The notes: generated by a model from the letters alone, not told the origin. 64,000 nucleotides of DNA from Haemaphysalis longicornis (GCA_013339765.2 CM023450.1:99500820-99564819), one strand, 5' to 3'. Counted from the stretch's first letter, positions 46,901-61,742 are shown. Numbers and translations: made by a program.

Positions 46901-47297
46901 GAACTATATGTCGCAGTGAAATGTGTGTGGCTCCTCAGCCCAGGAGCCGAAGTTACGACTTGGCGATCTGTGCCCTGGAGACCATTAGTTGCCGGGAATC
47001 CACGTGAGTGCTGATTAAGGTTTTAGTATCTGATATCACCAGGTTTTGTTTAGGGCGCTTGTCTCACAAGGCCTATTTTAAGTTCCTGCGCCTTGGGTTA
47101 TTAACATGTCTTAAACCATAATTTCATTGAACTTGCTGACTGAAAGTGCTGCTTTACCACCGAATTTTTGCTTTTGCCCCAACGCATGCAAACGCCCGCA
47201 CGATGATGTCAAATTTGAGCATCGAAAGCATTTGACAGCTTCAATGATTTATACGTTGAGCTATCGACTGGACTAAAATTTCTCTGAGGGCCCTTGC

Positions 47298-47401
47298 AAA
47301 CGTGGGGGAGCAGCGCATTCGTATGGTAGTTGAGTCAAAAGATAGTCGTAAACGTGGGGGAGCAGCGCATTCGTATTGTAACTGAGTCAAAAGATAGTCG
47401 T
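47298..47401. repeat. Two 51-bp tandem units
   Basis: The unit aaacgtgggggagcagcgca ... gagtcaaaagatagtcgt is repeated twice with three substitutions. Confidence 0.8.
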
Positions 47402-47413
47402 TTACAAGCTATT

Positions 47414-47758
47414 TCAAACGCTATTGGAGAACTGGTTAAATTTATGTTGCAATGTTGTGTGCGGGACTATAAAGGCTATTAGTGGAGATTCTAGGTACCC
47501 TTGCTTCGGCAAACGTTTAAAAACGTTGTCAAAAGAATTGGAATGGCTGTACCCGCCGAAGTATGTTGTAAACCAGTGCAGGCCTTCTTTTTCGCATTGA
47601 GTAATTATAACTCCTAGAGAAGACAGTTTTTTAAGTAATGAGCCATATCGCTCATTTTCTGTAACTTCACCAGATAAATCGGATAATAAGATATTTGTAT
47701 GCACGTACAGAAACTCGCAGTACAATTTATTCATTGAGGCACTTAACAATGGTGCCAA
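47414..47758 (-). CDS. Unidentified 114-codon frame, partly duplicated
   Basis: The frame includes MNKLYCEFLYVHTNILLSDL, ERYGSLLKKLSSLGVIITQ, CEKEGLHWFTTYFGGYSHSN and KRLPKQGYLESPLIAFIVPH. About 120 bp of it recurs in inverted orientation at 48842-48965, where one stop is present. That makes a mobile-element origin likely. I cannot name the domain. Confidence 0.35.
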   Translation of the reverse strand: MAPLLSASMNKLYCEFLYVHTNILLSDLSGEVTENERYGSLLKKLSSLGVIITQCEKEGLHWFTTYFGGYSHSNSFDNVFKRLPKQGYLESPLIAFIVPHTTLQHKFNQFSNSV

Positions 47759-48761
47759 TTATAAGGACAGTACTTCCAAAAGCGATGCCTGCAGCGCTGA
47801 GATGTAGCAGGGCCGGGCCTGGGCTTGATGCAAAAAGCTAGGTCGCTAATTCGGGATCTGTCTCTCTCACACCATAAACATGTAGCTTCGTAGGGTAAGG
47901 TAGCATCGTGGCCGTTTAAGCGATGTCATGTACGAATAATCAAGGTTGTGTTCTTTAGATAGGGCCTGTTGAGTTCTGTGCACGCAATCAAAGCTGACGC
48001 GCCGTCTTTGGTGCAGCGTATTACCCGTATTACCCGAGAAACTTTTGGTTTACTGTTGCTACTACAAGCTCCAAAATGAAGATCCGAAAAAAAAAACTGA
48101 CGCATTTCCGTATATTATGTGACTATAAGAACTTAGCCTAGTGTTGCATCTGCTCTGCTTTGAAGTGAAGGTTATCTTATAAGGGCGTGCAATGAAACAC
48201 ACTTTCCTGGCCCTCTGACGTTCGAAACGAAAGATGGTATTTATCTTAAGTGGAAATGCTCTTCTTTGTACTGTCCCGCGAGGTTGCGGGAAGTATGTCA
48301 TTTGATACAAAAAAACCTATTACCTCGATGGTTGACCTTGCAGGGTGCTCCGACCGGTGAAATCCTATGAGCCGGTGAGTACAGATAAAGCGCACCTTTT
48401 TCACGTTCGTGTATTGTTATCGGTCACGACTTGGCAACTTGTGCTAAAGCGGTCGTTTACCGATAAAAGACCGTCACGTCCGACGAGCTGGTCACGTAGC
48501 CCAAGGCACAGCGTCGAACCACAGAGAGATAAAGATGTATAAGGGAGGGCAGTACCCATACAACCCAGTGACCGAACTGGCTCCAGCACACCAAACAACT
48601 GGAGCAAGAACTAGCGCCGAACTTCCGATTTCAGTTTCGTTGAAACTGACGGGCACGGGCAGTTTGAATTGTTGTAATGCGCTGCTCGCGGAACGGGACA
48701 TTAGCACGTTCTTCCTATGTGTTATACTTAAAAGCGTGAGGGTTCCGGCTAGTTGGTAATC

Positions 48762-49028
48762 CATTAGCAACACAGCGCAAAAAAAGGCCAAGGACGAGAC
48801 GGAGACTTTGGCTCCGTCTTAAAAAACTCCGTCATAGAAAAAATACGGCTCATTACTTAAAAAACATGTCTTCTCTAGGAGTTATACTTACTCAATGCGA
48901 AAAAGACGGCCTGCACTGGTTTACAACATAATTCGGCGGGTACAACCATTCCAATTCTTTTGACGACGCCGCGCTTGTTTAGTCGTCTCCGTCTCGTCCT
49001 TGGTCTTTTTTGCGCTGTGTTGCTAATG
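48762..49028. repeat. Inverted-repeat cassette, 44-bp arms
   Basis: Left arm 48762-48806 (cattagcaacacagcgc...) and right arm 48985-49028 are inverted copies with about two differences. The 178-bp interior contains a second copy of part of the 47.4-kb frame. No obvious target duplication. Confidence 0.8.
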
Positions 49029-49478
49029 TTTTATACATTTAATGGCGAGTGTATATTGGCATATCGTTCGTTGCTGGTCCACTGGAAGCTTCTAAAGGAA
49101 GAAAATTGAATGTTGAAAATATTGCATTTCTCTTTCCAGTACCGTTACAAAAAAGGTAAAAATTTTGCACCTCTCCGCTTTACGGCGACCATGGTGGAAC
49201 TCGAAGAGTTCTGCTACAATATTCCTTAGTTGTCTGAGTTTGGACCTTCACTCACAGACGGTTTAGACTTCGACTCGTTAAGCTTCGACTTTCACTTGCA
49301 CGCAGTTCAGACTTTTGATCGTAGCGGCTTTTATTTTTACCTTTGTCATTTGATATTATACGATAAAAGCTTCGCTTTCAACCATCGCCATCGTTAAACA
49401 GAGGGGTGCAAAACTTTTTCTGCCTAATTTTCCACGTCCATGCGCGCCTCTCCAAACCCTCACTACTTCGGTCTTGTC
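49029..49478. other. No gene recognised
   Basis: AT-rich sequence between the inverted-repeat cassette and the 1-kb dispersed repeat. Confidence 0.4.
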
Positions 49479-50520
49479 GGGTGGCGCAACTGGATAGACG
49501 ACGTCGTCTTCATAACTCGAGGGACCGAGGTTCGATTCCGAGAACGCGAAGCGTTTTTTAAAGCGAGCTTTCCACCTCTACCAGCGAACGGTTCTTTCGT
49601 GGGGTGCGTTACACGAAACTCCAACGCGGCTGCGGAGGGTGAGGGCGGTTTTCACTCACGGAGCAAAGTGTAGATTACGCGGCGAATTTATCTAGCGTCC
49701 CCCGCGCGTTCACGCCGGCAGCAGCATCGGCGCGACCCGGCTTTGTCGTCTGCTTTAGCGATTGTTGTTTTGGGCCTGTTTTGGTGCAGCTTCGCGTCCA
49801 TTGCGCGCTTCCTTCACACGGATTGATTAAATTGTTCGCCGGCACCTTCTGGGTAACCCGGACACGACGGAATTAAGTGGTCGTACAGCAAAGATACGTT
49901 AAATATTGGTCTGCAGGGAAGGAAAACAAAATGTAGAGACCGCATTCAGACATCCGGCCGCCAGACAAACACTACCTTTTGCGGACTGCTTGCCACGAAT
50001 GGGACTCCGTTTTCTAAATTGGTGGATACCAATATTCGGTTGTGTTTTAACAGGCATTACAAAAGGCGAAAGGAGCAACTGGTTTGACAAATAGCGATTA
50101 TAAGAGTTCCCTCAGCTTTCTCGCGATTCTCAAACTTACTAAACTAACTAGTTTAAATCGGTATTAATGGGAATCACTAAGCTCACATGCCGAATTATTT
50201 CGGTGTCTGCGCTTGTGTCGCGGGGTGGTGTAGCCCCGAGCTAGCACATCAAGATGGCTAGGTTCCGCTGTCTCACCCTTCGACTGATGCTCCTCGCCGT
50301 TTTCTTTCTGCCGACGCACGTCCGTGCTACAGCGGTTGCATCCGCCGCTCTAGCCCGGCCGTGGCCGACGCTTCTGCGTTCGGGACGCCGCACCTGGGAA
50401 TTCTAGGTAACGGCAGACAGAATCTCTGGTTTCACTTTTGGGCAATTCTTGTGGGTGTCGCTTGCATCTTTGCTTTCCAACCATCTTCATAGCGTGGATT
50501 GAAGTCAGTTTTTTTCTTTC
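49479..50520 (+). repeat. 1-kb dispersed repeat, copy 2, with tRNA-like head
   Basis: It starts with tRNA-like gggtggcgcaactggataga and B-box ggttcgattccgag, then ttttttaaagcgagctttcc and the body shared with 26424-27475. This suggests a long SINE-like or composite element. No coding capacity. Confidence 0.65.
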
Positions 50521-51480
50521 ACTGTACCCACGATCATCCGTTTGTTCAGCGAAATTTGCCTTCCTGTTGTGGGTTTGCGAGGCAACATGCGCCATCAGTG
50601 AGACATGTAAAGCTTAGCTTTAATACCAGCGGTTACGTTACGTGTTCAACATTTGGTTCAGGCGCATAAAACCCCTCATAAATGAAGACATATTTACTGC
50701 AAAGCGTTAATTTAGCAACATATTCAAAATGCCGCCATGCGTGGCGGGTTCTAAGAATATTGACACTCACAAACATAACAAAACAGGGAAGCAAGAGAAC
50801 ACATAATAGTCAGAAGGAAAATGACATGTCACCAGGCATAAAAAGCGCAATAAGTTAAGCTAACACAACCCCACAAGGAATTTAGTTTCCATGGTAAACG
50901 AATAGGAAAATCCAGAAGTATTACCCATTTGCAGTTTCGGTCATACACGGATATTGAACATAACAAAATACAAATAATAGTTAAGTTTACGACCACAATG
51001 TTTTCCGATTAATTTTTCTTTTTTGCTGTCGCCCTTTCTCGAGTCAACATGTGAAAGAGAGGAAACACTCGCGCCTTGCTAAGCAAAACGGCTTTTATAT
51101 AAGTAGCCGTGCCTAATTTGTGACTGACGTGAGCTTTATTGTTTGTTCCGAGACAAAACCTAAACAGTAGTACTAGTTGTTTGAACAGAAATTACTTATG
51201 TCTGGGCAGTTAAGGCAGAACCACTTGCACAAAAAATCCAATTCGCCCCTGGCATGGGTGTAATTTCCGTCGTATAGACGGATAAACTTCCCCGAACGCT
51301 GTGTTCCCAGTAATGGCCAAGGGCCCGCTGGTAGACACGCATGCACCAACCTTAACCGATAGGTTTCATGCGCGACGAACGCACACAAATTCCCATGCAT
51401 TCCACAGGCACTCCCAACACTCAACTCAAGAAGACTCAGTTTTGACGCTTCTTCTGTATGAAACAATCGCTTACACAATA
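50521..51480. other. No gene recognised
   Basis: AT-rich sequence; nothing with domain or repeat support. Confidence 0.4.
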
Positions 51481-52653
<1,173 letters not shown>

Positions 52654-55600
52654 TAGCCACGTAAAGAAACACGACAACATTTTTAGTCCCACGTGCTATA
52701 GTTTCGCCATTCGAACACGCACTTCAATTTAATAGCGCACAGGTGCACACTTGAACTTGACAATACTGTGCAAATATGTCACAACCGGCCATTGAGAAAT
52801 GCTACTTGAGTAGGCTTCGACATCAGGTGTCACAATACACGATGGGCCATGACAAAGCTCAAAACTGTTCATGCTTGCGATTACAATGCATTTGGGCGTA
52901 TGCAACATGGCATTGTTTTCCTACCTGAAATATCACAAAAATGATAGAGAAATCTGTTTCTAGGAAGAATATTGTGTGTATTTGTGAGCCTGGATTCAGA
53001 TGAAAAAAAAGGTAAAAGCTCAGGAAAGGACCACCAACAAAGCAGTCAGCGTACACTGAATTTGCAATGGCTGTATCTATACACAACAATGTGGGCACCC
53101 ATATAGCCAGAAAAAAACACGTTAGTAAAGATTTTTTTTTAATTTAGGAGTATTAAACTAGCATTGTCAAGCCTCTGACGCACAGCAAGAGAGCCATACT
53201 TCCCGAGGACGGAGGCCATTTGACAACGCAGGTCCAGGAACAATTATTTTCTAGCTAAGTCATTTCCACAACAGGCAACTACCTACGGTTAGGCATATTC
53301 AGGCTGTGAAATATGGGCTCTTAGCATGATGTCTCACTCTGGTAGTCTTCAGTGTTGGAAAGATGCTTGTGTCGGACGTGCTACTCTGAGTTTTAGGTGC
53401 AGCTGTAGGGATAGCCGCTACAGTAATTCGCGCATGGACTTGGACCTCACGCTCCTGGATCCAAAAACACCGCTTTGACAGTCAAGTTGGTGTTTTTAGG
53501 AACTTCGACGAGCGAGACCGGCAAACGATGGGCAACAGAAGGGCATCATTATATGTCCTATCGAATATTTCTAATGCATTCAAAACAGGTTGATTTCTAG
53601 AGATGATGTGACCTGGGCCTAATGAAACGCAGTACACGCCGATTCTCCTAACTGCTAAATTGGCCCGGTAACGAACTCATTACCAACGTTCCAGATATTT
53701 ATCTGAAAATAAATGAGAGAAAAACATCGTACGTGAAATTATTTGATAATTCATCAATCAACTGATTTCGCATATTGTGTGTGGTGAACATCTACTATAT
53801 TTTCTAAAATTTATCAACACGCACCAGTGGAAGTGACTGCCGCCTTTCATTGATTTTCGGAGGTTTACTTACTGATGAATCATCTGCGACCGCGGTGTTG
53901 CATTGGTTCCTGTTCCGAGAATGTTCGAAAATATGTGCCTATGTAATAGCAACGTGAAGCAGCAGCTGTTGTTACTTTCAGGTAGTGTGCTTTGAGGAAT
54001 CAATTAAATTAGCCATTGTTAGTTTTGTTTTTATTCATGATGTCCTTCTCAATGGAGCGGTCATATGCCGGTTCATCCTTGTGATGTAGCTCATGCGGGT
54101 GCAACTAAAAAAAACGGCGCAAGTGAGGCGGTTCGTCCACCAACTAATTGCACATGTCCATTGCATTATTTACATAAAATCAAAATGTCACGTGAACTTT
54201 GTTTAGTTTCTCGACGAGGACCGACTGAGCACCTGAGCGTCAGTGTATTCTCCTCTGGTCTCGTTGCTTACATTGGCACGTCAATGTACTTGTGCCCTTT
54301 TTGTTGAAGCAACAGCTGGTAGCAAGTACGTCAAATTAGAAGCACGTAGTTTTTTCGCCGTTTTGCCGGTGTCAGTCGGCAGCCTGAACGGCAAAGTGTA
54401 GTTGTAAGACGGAAGCCGCGCACGTGCAAAACTTGTGATTCGCCACCACGGGCCACTGCCGGTCCTGCCATTGTGAGAGCTTGAAACGAAACAGTGGCAG
54501 GAACGGAAGGCGCGTGAGAACTGTAAGCATCCTGTTCTCCTAGTAGGTTGGAAACCCCCTTGTACATGGTTGGGACGTGATGGTCCGTGGAGAAAATTTT
54601 CCGCACCCCCTATCTGCGGGGAGGTTACCTGCTGCCGCCCGGAGGTCTTGCTTAATTGTTCACGCTCTCACAGGAGTAACAAAATAAAAATTTGGGATAT
54701 TTTGTCAGGGGTTATTATCGTGGTGTAAAACAGCCCAGAAAGATGACGGTAGGAGAAGCGTACAGGTTGTAGGTTGAGAGCGCTGGACGCCACACACGAG
54801 TACGCTATTTCTTGTGGAGTAGGGCCAACCAGACTCCAACTTGGTTAAGGCCTAATGCTCCATTTCGGGCACAGTATACGTTCAGCGCAATAAGAATACG
54901 AAAAAGAGAGCGACAGAAATTTGTCAGCACTATTGCCGCAGCGCCAATGCCGGTGGTAAAGTTCAGTCAGATAGCTTGTGTTAAACTGCCACGATGTACA
55001 CAAGCAATTCCACCAGCAATAAATTGTGTTCCCCTCTTGAGATCAATGATGATGTTGCGCGTAAGAACAGCCCGCCGCTGCTTCGGCAGCTTAAAATCAC
55101 AACTTTGGAAGACACCCACGAGGCAAACTACGGTAAAGCGGCTTGCCCATGTTCCCATGTTTTGGATGCAAAACAACAGGTTCAAAACACAAGCCACAAG
55201 CAATAATTTTGTCTCCCGGTAAGCTCGGTGGTATTTGGGGTTTACTGCAGTGGCCGCGATGATACAGTGAGCACAGACATATTCAATGTGGCTGTTTCTT
55301 TTTTTTTTGACGGAAATTGGAGAAGGGGGGGGGGGGGACATGCGTCCCGTACCGCATACGAATGGCTAGACGCCATTGGTTTCGAATGAACATAATTTAT
55401 TTTAGACATTAAAAATGACGTCCATACTTTCAGCCGTCACCTACTGTACGTCCTCTGCATTGACTTGTTTTGTTTTACCGTGAGGATGCTTTAACACGAG
55501 AGCATTTTCCAGCAATTTTCAAGGAACACTAGGCGTGGTCCACAGCCCTCCTTATCAGCCGTGCTGATCAGGCGACCCCGCCATCATCGCATACCGGGAA

Positions 55601-56240
55601 CGACGATGGCGGCAATGAAAAGTGTATGCCGCCTGAGCACGAATAAAGAGTAAAGAAGTGGTAAAAAGTATCGCAAAACTCTCAAAATCCACCTAAACAC
55701 CTAGATTACAAACAGAAAGCCCATGAATGTACCCTAATAAAAATGAAATCAAGTGAATGAAGTAAAAATTTTAAATTATTTTTTGGATATCCCGCGCCCA
55801 CTAACCACCGCACGCGGTCTCACAACCGATAGATGCCGTCATGCGACCAAGCGCCGGACTCAGAACAACCCACTCAGAAAAACCCCTTCGAAACGCTGAA
55901 AAGGTAACATTCACCCCTTACTGGAGACGTTTTCAACCATACACGCCAGCGAGGAGGACAAGCACTGCCAGCGAAAGCCAAGGCATCACGCTGCAAGGAC
56001 ACCTTCCAGGCGGAAGGGCAGTAACAATAGTCACTTGCACGTTTCAAAACGGGCACTCACCAACACCTGCGCGCTCTCACGCCCACATCTTAAGCGAAAA
56101 AGATATTCAAATCTATGTATTTTAGAAGTTAGCTTAATCACACAGAAAACCCCACATGTAAACGTAAGGGGGGGGGGGGGGGTTACAGAGGTGATTTTAT
56201 GCTAAACATACCATAAACACTCCTTCACGGTGTGTAGCTC
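52654..56240. other. No gene recognised
   Basis: Long AT-rich stretch. Poly-G runs occur at 55326-55338 and 56168-56181. A short inverted repeat aaaaacacc/ggtgttttt is at 53463-53497. Short frames lack domains. Confidence 0.4.
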
Positions 56241-56472
56241 GCCACCCCCGATGGCTCACTGGCTAAGGCTCTGCGCTGCTGAACCCAAGGACGCGGGTGT
56301 GATCCCGGCCGTGGTGGCTGCTTTTGTGATGGAGACGAAGAGCTAAAACCGGCACCTGTCGAGATTTCTGCGAACGTTAAAGATCTAATGAAGTTCAGAA
56401 TTAATTTCGAGCTTTTAACTACGCCCCGCCTCATAGCCTAGGTGCTGCTTTCGGTGCGTTAAACCCCATAGT
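56241..56472 (+). mobile_element. Ruka-like SINE, full length, diverged
   Basis: A box gatggctcactggctaagg, B box gggtgtgatcccgg, then the degraded body and aacgttaaagatct. Many substitutions suggest an old insertion. Confidence 0.8.
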
Positions 56473-58015
56473 CTGAATACGTTGTGTCGCTAAATTGTGT
56501 TTCCGTTATATTCGATAAGGGGCAACTCTGTAGAACAAAAGGGTGAAAAATTATCATGGTTATGCAAAGAACATGCCACCAAACAGGGCGTATAATACAT
56601 TAGTCTGACCCGCGGGTCGCGTTTGATTCTGTTGGTAGTGAAGAAGGCAAGCAATTACTTCCTAGAAACTCGGCTGTCTCGGGTAACGTAATTGATATAT
56701 AAACTCCCAGAATTGCTTGTTTGCTATAGAAACCATCGGCTGTATTGTAGAAGCAAGGGTAACGCAATGCACAAGTATTTATGAAAGCATACTTGCGCAA
56801 AACCATTAAATCCGCAGAAGTAGTACGTGCTAGCTGGAGGATCACAAGAATAAAAAAAAGAACTACGAGGACACCGAAGTACTTCTTTTGATTTGCGAAT
56901 TATACTAAATCATTATTTTTCAAAGAACGCCGCTAAGTGTTCCTTTCAGTTTTGCGCAGCTAGTAATTGTGGCTGTTGTGCCGCTGTGCGGGGTCAGCGG
57001 GACGCATGACTGATATGACGTGCCGCTGTCGCCGAACAACGCTCCCACGTCCAGAGGAGGTGCACTCTCTGCTTTCCGCGTGACTCTCCGGAGGCCCAGG
57101 CGTTTCCTAGTAGCGCAGTCCTCAACTTGGGTTTAAATATTTTGAAGCTCGTTCTGTGGAATGATCCGCACTCGGGAGCGACCCGTTCCAGGATTTCGAC
57201 GCCGCCGCCAGGGTAAATGCCAATACTAGCGCAGACACCGCCTTTTTCGCTGAATGGGCCATCTAATTCTGTCGCATGAAAACAATTACGACTGGGGACA
57301 CATCGGAGGTGACAGCCACGATCGAAGGACGGTCGCAACGGAAAGGAAAGAGGGAGTGGCGGAACAGAGGGTGTTTGCTAGAAGACGATGCATTTACTAA
57401 ATTAGGAGCCGGGTTTCGTCTAATCATTTGTTTACTACGAACACAGTCATTGTATCAGCGAGAGCTACTTTGCGTGCATGCATCGGTTACAAGACGTTGA
57501 AAGCGTAACTGGGTACTTTGATGTAACAGACAAATGCGGCAATATTTGCGTTACAACCGCTCATATAAACCTGGCTACCTTGGTTACACAGTGCGAAACC
57601 TGTCCGCTCACGCTACTGAACTTTGTTGCCCTGCCCTCCTCGGTGCTGTAAATCAAGTTTGAGACACAAGATGCTGTAAAAGCTCGGTAGTTTGAACCCC
57701 AACAAGAAGTCACCTCAGTAAGAATTAATGAAAGTTCCAACAAATAGAAGGGAAAAATAGGCGCACTGCATCTTGCCTGAAATGCAGTAGGGCATGTCAA
57801 CTATTTATTACTACAAAATCCATCCGTGATTGCAGTCTGCCTTTTGTCCTAGAAGGCGACAGCCAGTACTTCTTGCTCTAACGAGCGAATATAGCGGAAG
57901 GCCTCTTTTCGCCTTCTTTAAAATGGGGCAAGAGACATGAGGCATCCATTCCCATTATAACTTCGGCAGCGGAGAGCCGCCTCGATATTTCGTCCTTCTT
58001 TTCTTAATCGCCACT
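56473..58015. other. No gene recognised
   Basis: Includes a minus-strand frame around 57000-57340 with no domain I can name. No splice-supported gene. Confidence 0.4.
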
Positions 58016-58028
58016 AGCAACGACAGGT

Positions 58029-58224
58029 GAGCACGAGGTCGCGGGTTCGATTCCCGGCCGCGGCGGCCGCTTTTCTGATGGAGGCGAAAAGCAAAAACGC
58101 CCGTGTGTACGAGATTTCGGCGCACGTTAAAGATCCCCAGGTGGTCAAAATTAATCCGGAGCCCTCCACTACGGCGCGCCTCATCGTCTGCGTTGCGTCG
58201 GCGCGTTAAACGCTACAATCAATC
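58029..58224 (+). mobile_element. Ruka-like SINE, 5'-truncated, with 13-bp target duplication
   Basis: It starts inside the tRNA head (gagcacgaggtcgcgggttc) and ends with a short caatc tail. The perfect duplication agcaacgacaggt lies at 58016-58028 and 58225-58237. The body is close to consensus. The truncation plus duplication shows LINE-driven insertion. Confidence 0.9.
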
Positions 58225-58237
58225 AGCAACGACAGGT

Positions 58238-61200
58238 TCTGCCTCCTGGCCTGGTAAATGATGTCAGAGCAAAACACACCCCTGCGCTCGCATACACACC
58301 GTCGTAGTCCGCAAAGAATACGTCTTCCAAAAAGTTCGTCAGAGGGTTCCAGGTTCTTTTTCCCGATCTTACCTGATCTTTTCGTTCGTCTCTCTCTACG
58401 GAGGCGACACGGAGTCGTGTGGAGACAGCGGGTGCGTTTCTCTGGTGGTATTCTAGGCGCCCAGTCACCGGAGTGGTTGTAAGCAATTCAAATTATCCGT
58501 GGTGGAAGATACTCGCCTCCGAGTTAACGGGACTTATATACGCAGACATCTATGGATATTGGCATGGAAAATTCGTCAATTTCGAATTATCCCTAAACTG
58601 GAATTACTCAGGTTCGAACAAACGGTCTTTCACTGTACTTTAACATACATAGACGTCGGTCATTTGCCGAATGAACGTCCAATAACGTGCAAAAAGAAAT
58701 TACCAGCTAAATTGAATCAAGAAAGTTGGTGGCATATCTGCCTGCTTCGCTGCAACGACGCCTGTAGTAACACCATCGACATGATCACGATCAGCGCCCA
58801 ATCATCATCACGGTGCCTGGGCAGCGTCAGTAGTGGCACGCGACAACAGATGGAACGTCGAGTCAGCAGATTGGCGGCCGCTCGTTTTGGCCGGGCCTAC
58901 GCGACCTCAATAAATGTAGGAGGGCACAGCACCCAACCGAGTCTGCTCCCTACTGTGTCATCGAAAAGCGATAATGTTCTGCCACCCATGTAAAGTGTCA
59001 CCCTTTCCTCTGTGCCCCTCCCAACCCTGCCTCTCTTTCCCATCCGTCTTGCTTCTCCCATGAGGAAACCTCTATTAAAAGGTTTCCTCAGTTCAATGCA
59101 GCTTCACCGCACTCGCGCTTATGACGACCCACCTCTTAGGACATTTTACTTCTATAATACTACGAACGGCTGGAAGGGACATTTTTAAAGCGAAGGCTTC
59201 CTTAGTAGGACCTATGGCGCCCGGTCAAAAAGCCCTAAGGCGTTATTTCATAGACCACCGATTGATCGACAGAAAAGCTTTGATGACGTCTCTGGACACA
59301 CGGCCCTCGTGTGAAACCGGGTTTCCATTGTGTGCAGACGGTTACTTGAAAATCTCCAGAAAGAAACGGTTCGAGAAAAGACAATGCATGCATCGATTAT
59401 GGAGAAGGAGTGCAATATTATACCTTTATCTGACTAACCACGTATCGGTACACATTTAGATCGTTCGCAGGCACGTTTACTTACTGCGGGAAAGATTGTC
59501 GCATTGGTTCGTTCTTTGCTCGCAATTTGCATCTTTGAAGGTGGGAAGATCGATTGGACGCAGTCTGCTTGGTTTGAACGAAGCTTTGGCGCTCCTGTCA
59601 ACTTTCTTCAGAAGGGGATGGTAAGGTTTTTTTAGTGTCCGTTTTTGTGTCGATTCTCTTTGACATTACATTCAACAAGCCTTTTGTCGATTTTAGATTG
59701 TGAGATCCAAGCCACAGTACATTTTAAAGTAAAACAACGCTAGTAGCCTGGCCTCTATACTCTCGTTTTACTTCAATTATGGCAGGGCTTTCGATTCACT
59801 AAATAAAGTGGAGATGTCTGGGGAATTCCACACCGTGCCTATATATACATTGTATTCTAGCCTCCTCTCGAGTAATGTTTCGGCCGGGAGGTGTAATCGA
59901 GTGACATCCCGGCTTTCATACAATCAAAACTACTTGCGTTTAGGTAGCCCAATAAATACCATCGCATTTTAAACTAAGCGTCGCTCCTGACACAACCTTG
60001 AGATCCATCCGTGAGCCAGGAGTGTGTTCTCTACTGACGTGACGATGGTCACGACCATTCAGAGGGGTTCAGTATGGTGGGCGTGTGTCCTTGGTCGGAG
60101 AGCAAATTTTGCTTGATAAATGCCATTCGACTCATTTATGATAAACTTTAACTTGATGGATGAAATACGCATAGAAAAATAATGAAAATTAGGCCAGCTG
60201 GAAATTTACCATAATTGCCCATATGTTGAAAATGCCGACGATTTGCCTTATTTTAAATGCATGTCAAAGCTTCTTGTAGAGTAATGCATCTAGTTAAGAG
60301 AGATAGAAAGAGTTAACGTTTAATGGAGAAAACAGTGATCTTTTAGCCGTCGCTGGATAGGGTGCGTTCGCCTCAGGCCATGGACCCTCAGGCCTGGGCT
60401 GACACGGGTGACGGTCAGCGTGATTGGCTGGTCAGCAGGTACTTCCCACTGATCAGGGGAAGGGCTGGAATCGAGGGAGGTCGATGGGTGTTTTGACCAT
60501 GGTGTCGAACTGGAACCGAACCCGAATTTTCGCCTGGAACCGGAAGTGAACCGGAACCCTATTATTTCTGCCATTTTGGAACGTAACCCGAACCGGAACG
60601 AATGGAAGGAACCGTTCCGAACCGGTTGTGGGCCTCAAAACTGTGGTTTCTAGTTTGCCATTTCGGTACCCTACCTTGAGTCTGAAGATATTTTTACCAC
60701 TACCCAGGCAGCACGACAAAGTATTTTGCATAGTTTGCAGTTCGCACGGCCCATCAGGTTCTCTTGTTATTACTACCTTCAATTTAATGCAAAGTTGTCC
60801 GTATACGATACTTTCAGTTTGCGTTAGGTACTGTCCATTTCCCCCAATTATCTTTTACTTTCGAATAACTTTAAACGCATATTCCTAGGCAACATATCGT
60901 GGAATATTCCTCATGGTTTTTATCTGCATGGTGTTCGGATCGTGTAAAGTTTTCAATGTGTTGTTAATTCGAATGAATCTCTCTCCGCTTATGAAGGCCT
61001 TCAGGGAGACCATTGACATTAACTCCATATCTTCCACTTTTTTTAGTTTGAATCGGCAGTTACACACAAACAGCAATCAGCCGCAAAAACTCACAGCTCT
61101 CTACATAACCGTCACTCTTCCTTGTACAGTGCCGTTTTGTCCTTTGGTTACTGCTCTCAAGGAACATGAGAATTAAAAATAATTGGTGGCCTTCTCATTT

Positions 61201-61660
61201 CCCCTTTTAATGTAGATGTGATGGCATTTTCATGTTATCTTGAATCTTCTCAACCTTAAAATTCAGGTACGCCTGGATTAAAGTAGATTATTGCGGATTG
61301 GCGGGTAGACTGGTGTGTATTAGTGAGATGAGTGAATGAGGTAATGTGAATTAGTGCGACTGGTGTGTTGATTACTTTGGATTAGGGGAATTAGCGGATC
61401 AGTAAGCTTTATTAGAGGGTCGAACCAAACATGATATCTTGGGTCCTTGGCGTCTGGAAGTATTGAAGCTTCTAGACCAATCAAAAAATGAAGCTATGTA
61501 CAAAATAGTGGGAGAGTTATGTGACGACCCCCTGAATGCTAGAAAAGTCTTTGTTTATGCACGTATTGCGCCGTTATGTTGTTTCTAGCGTAAGATTGAC
61601 ATCTCGCACTGAAGTTAATAACTCATTTCCAATTGCATATTTTCTATTCATCAAAGGGTT
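58238..61660. other. No gene recognised
   Basis: A 164-codon frame at 58499-58993 has no recognisable domain. A perfect 11-bp inverted repeat (tgaggaaacct, 8-nt loop) is at 59061-59090. Degenerate gaaccggaac words cluster at 60505-60630, as seen in decayed repeats. Confidence 0.4.
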
Positions 61661-61663
61661 TTC

Positions 61664-61667
<4 letters not shown>

Positions 61668-61742
<75 letters not shown>
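61668..61742. repeat. (CA)n followed by (TA)n microsatellite
   Basis: Pure dinucleotide runs of CA then TA, about 46 and 29 bp. Confidence 0.95.

Noticed and set aside
48762..49028. Hammerhead ribozyme of a Penelope-like element
   Set aside because: I looked for the ctgatgag and gaaa core near the cassette and did not find it.
58499..58993. 164-codon plus-strand frame
   Set aside because: No recognisable motif and no flanking gene structure. It is long but not implausible by chance in this amount of sequence.
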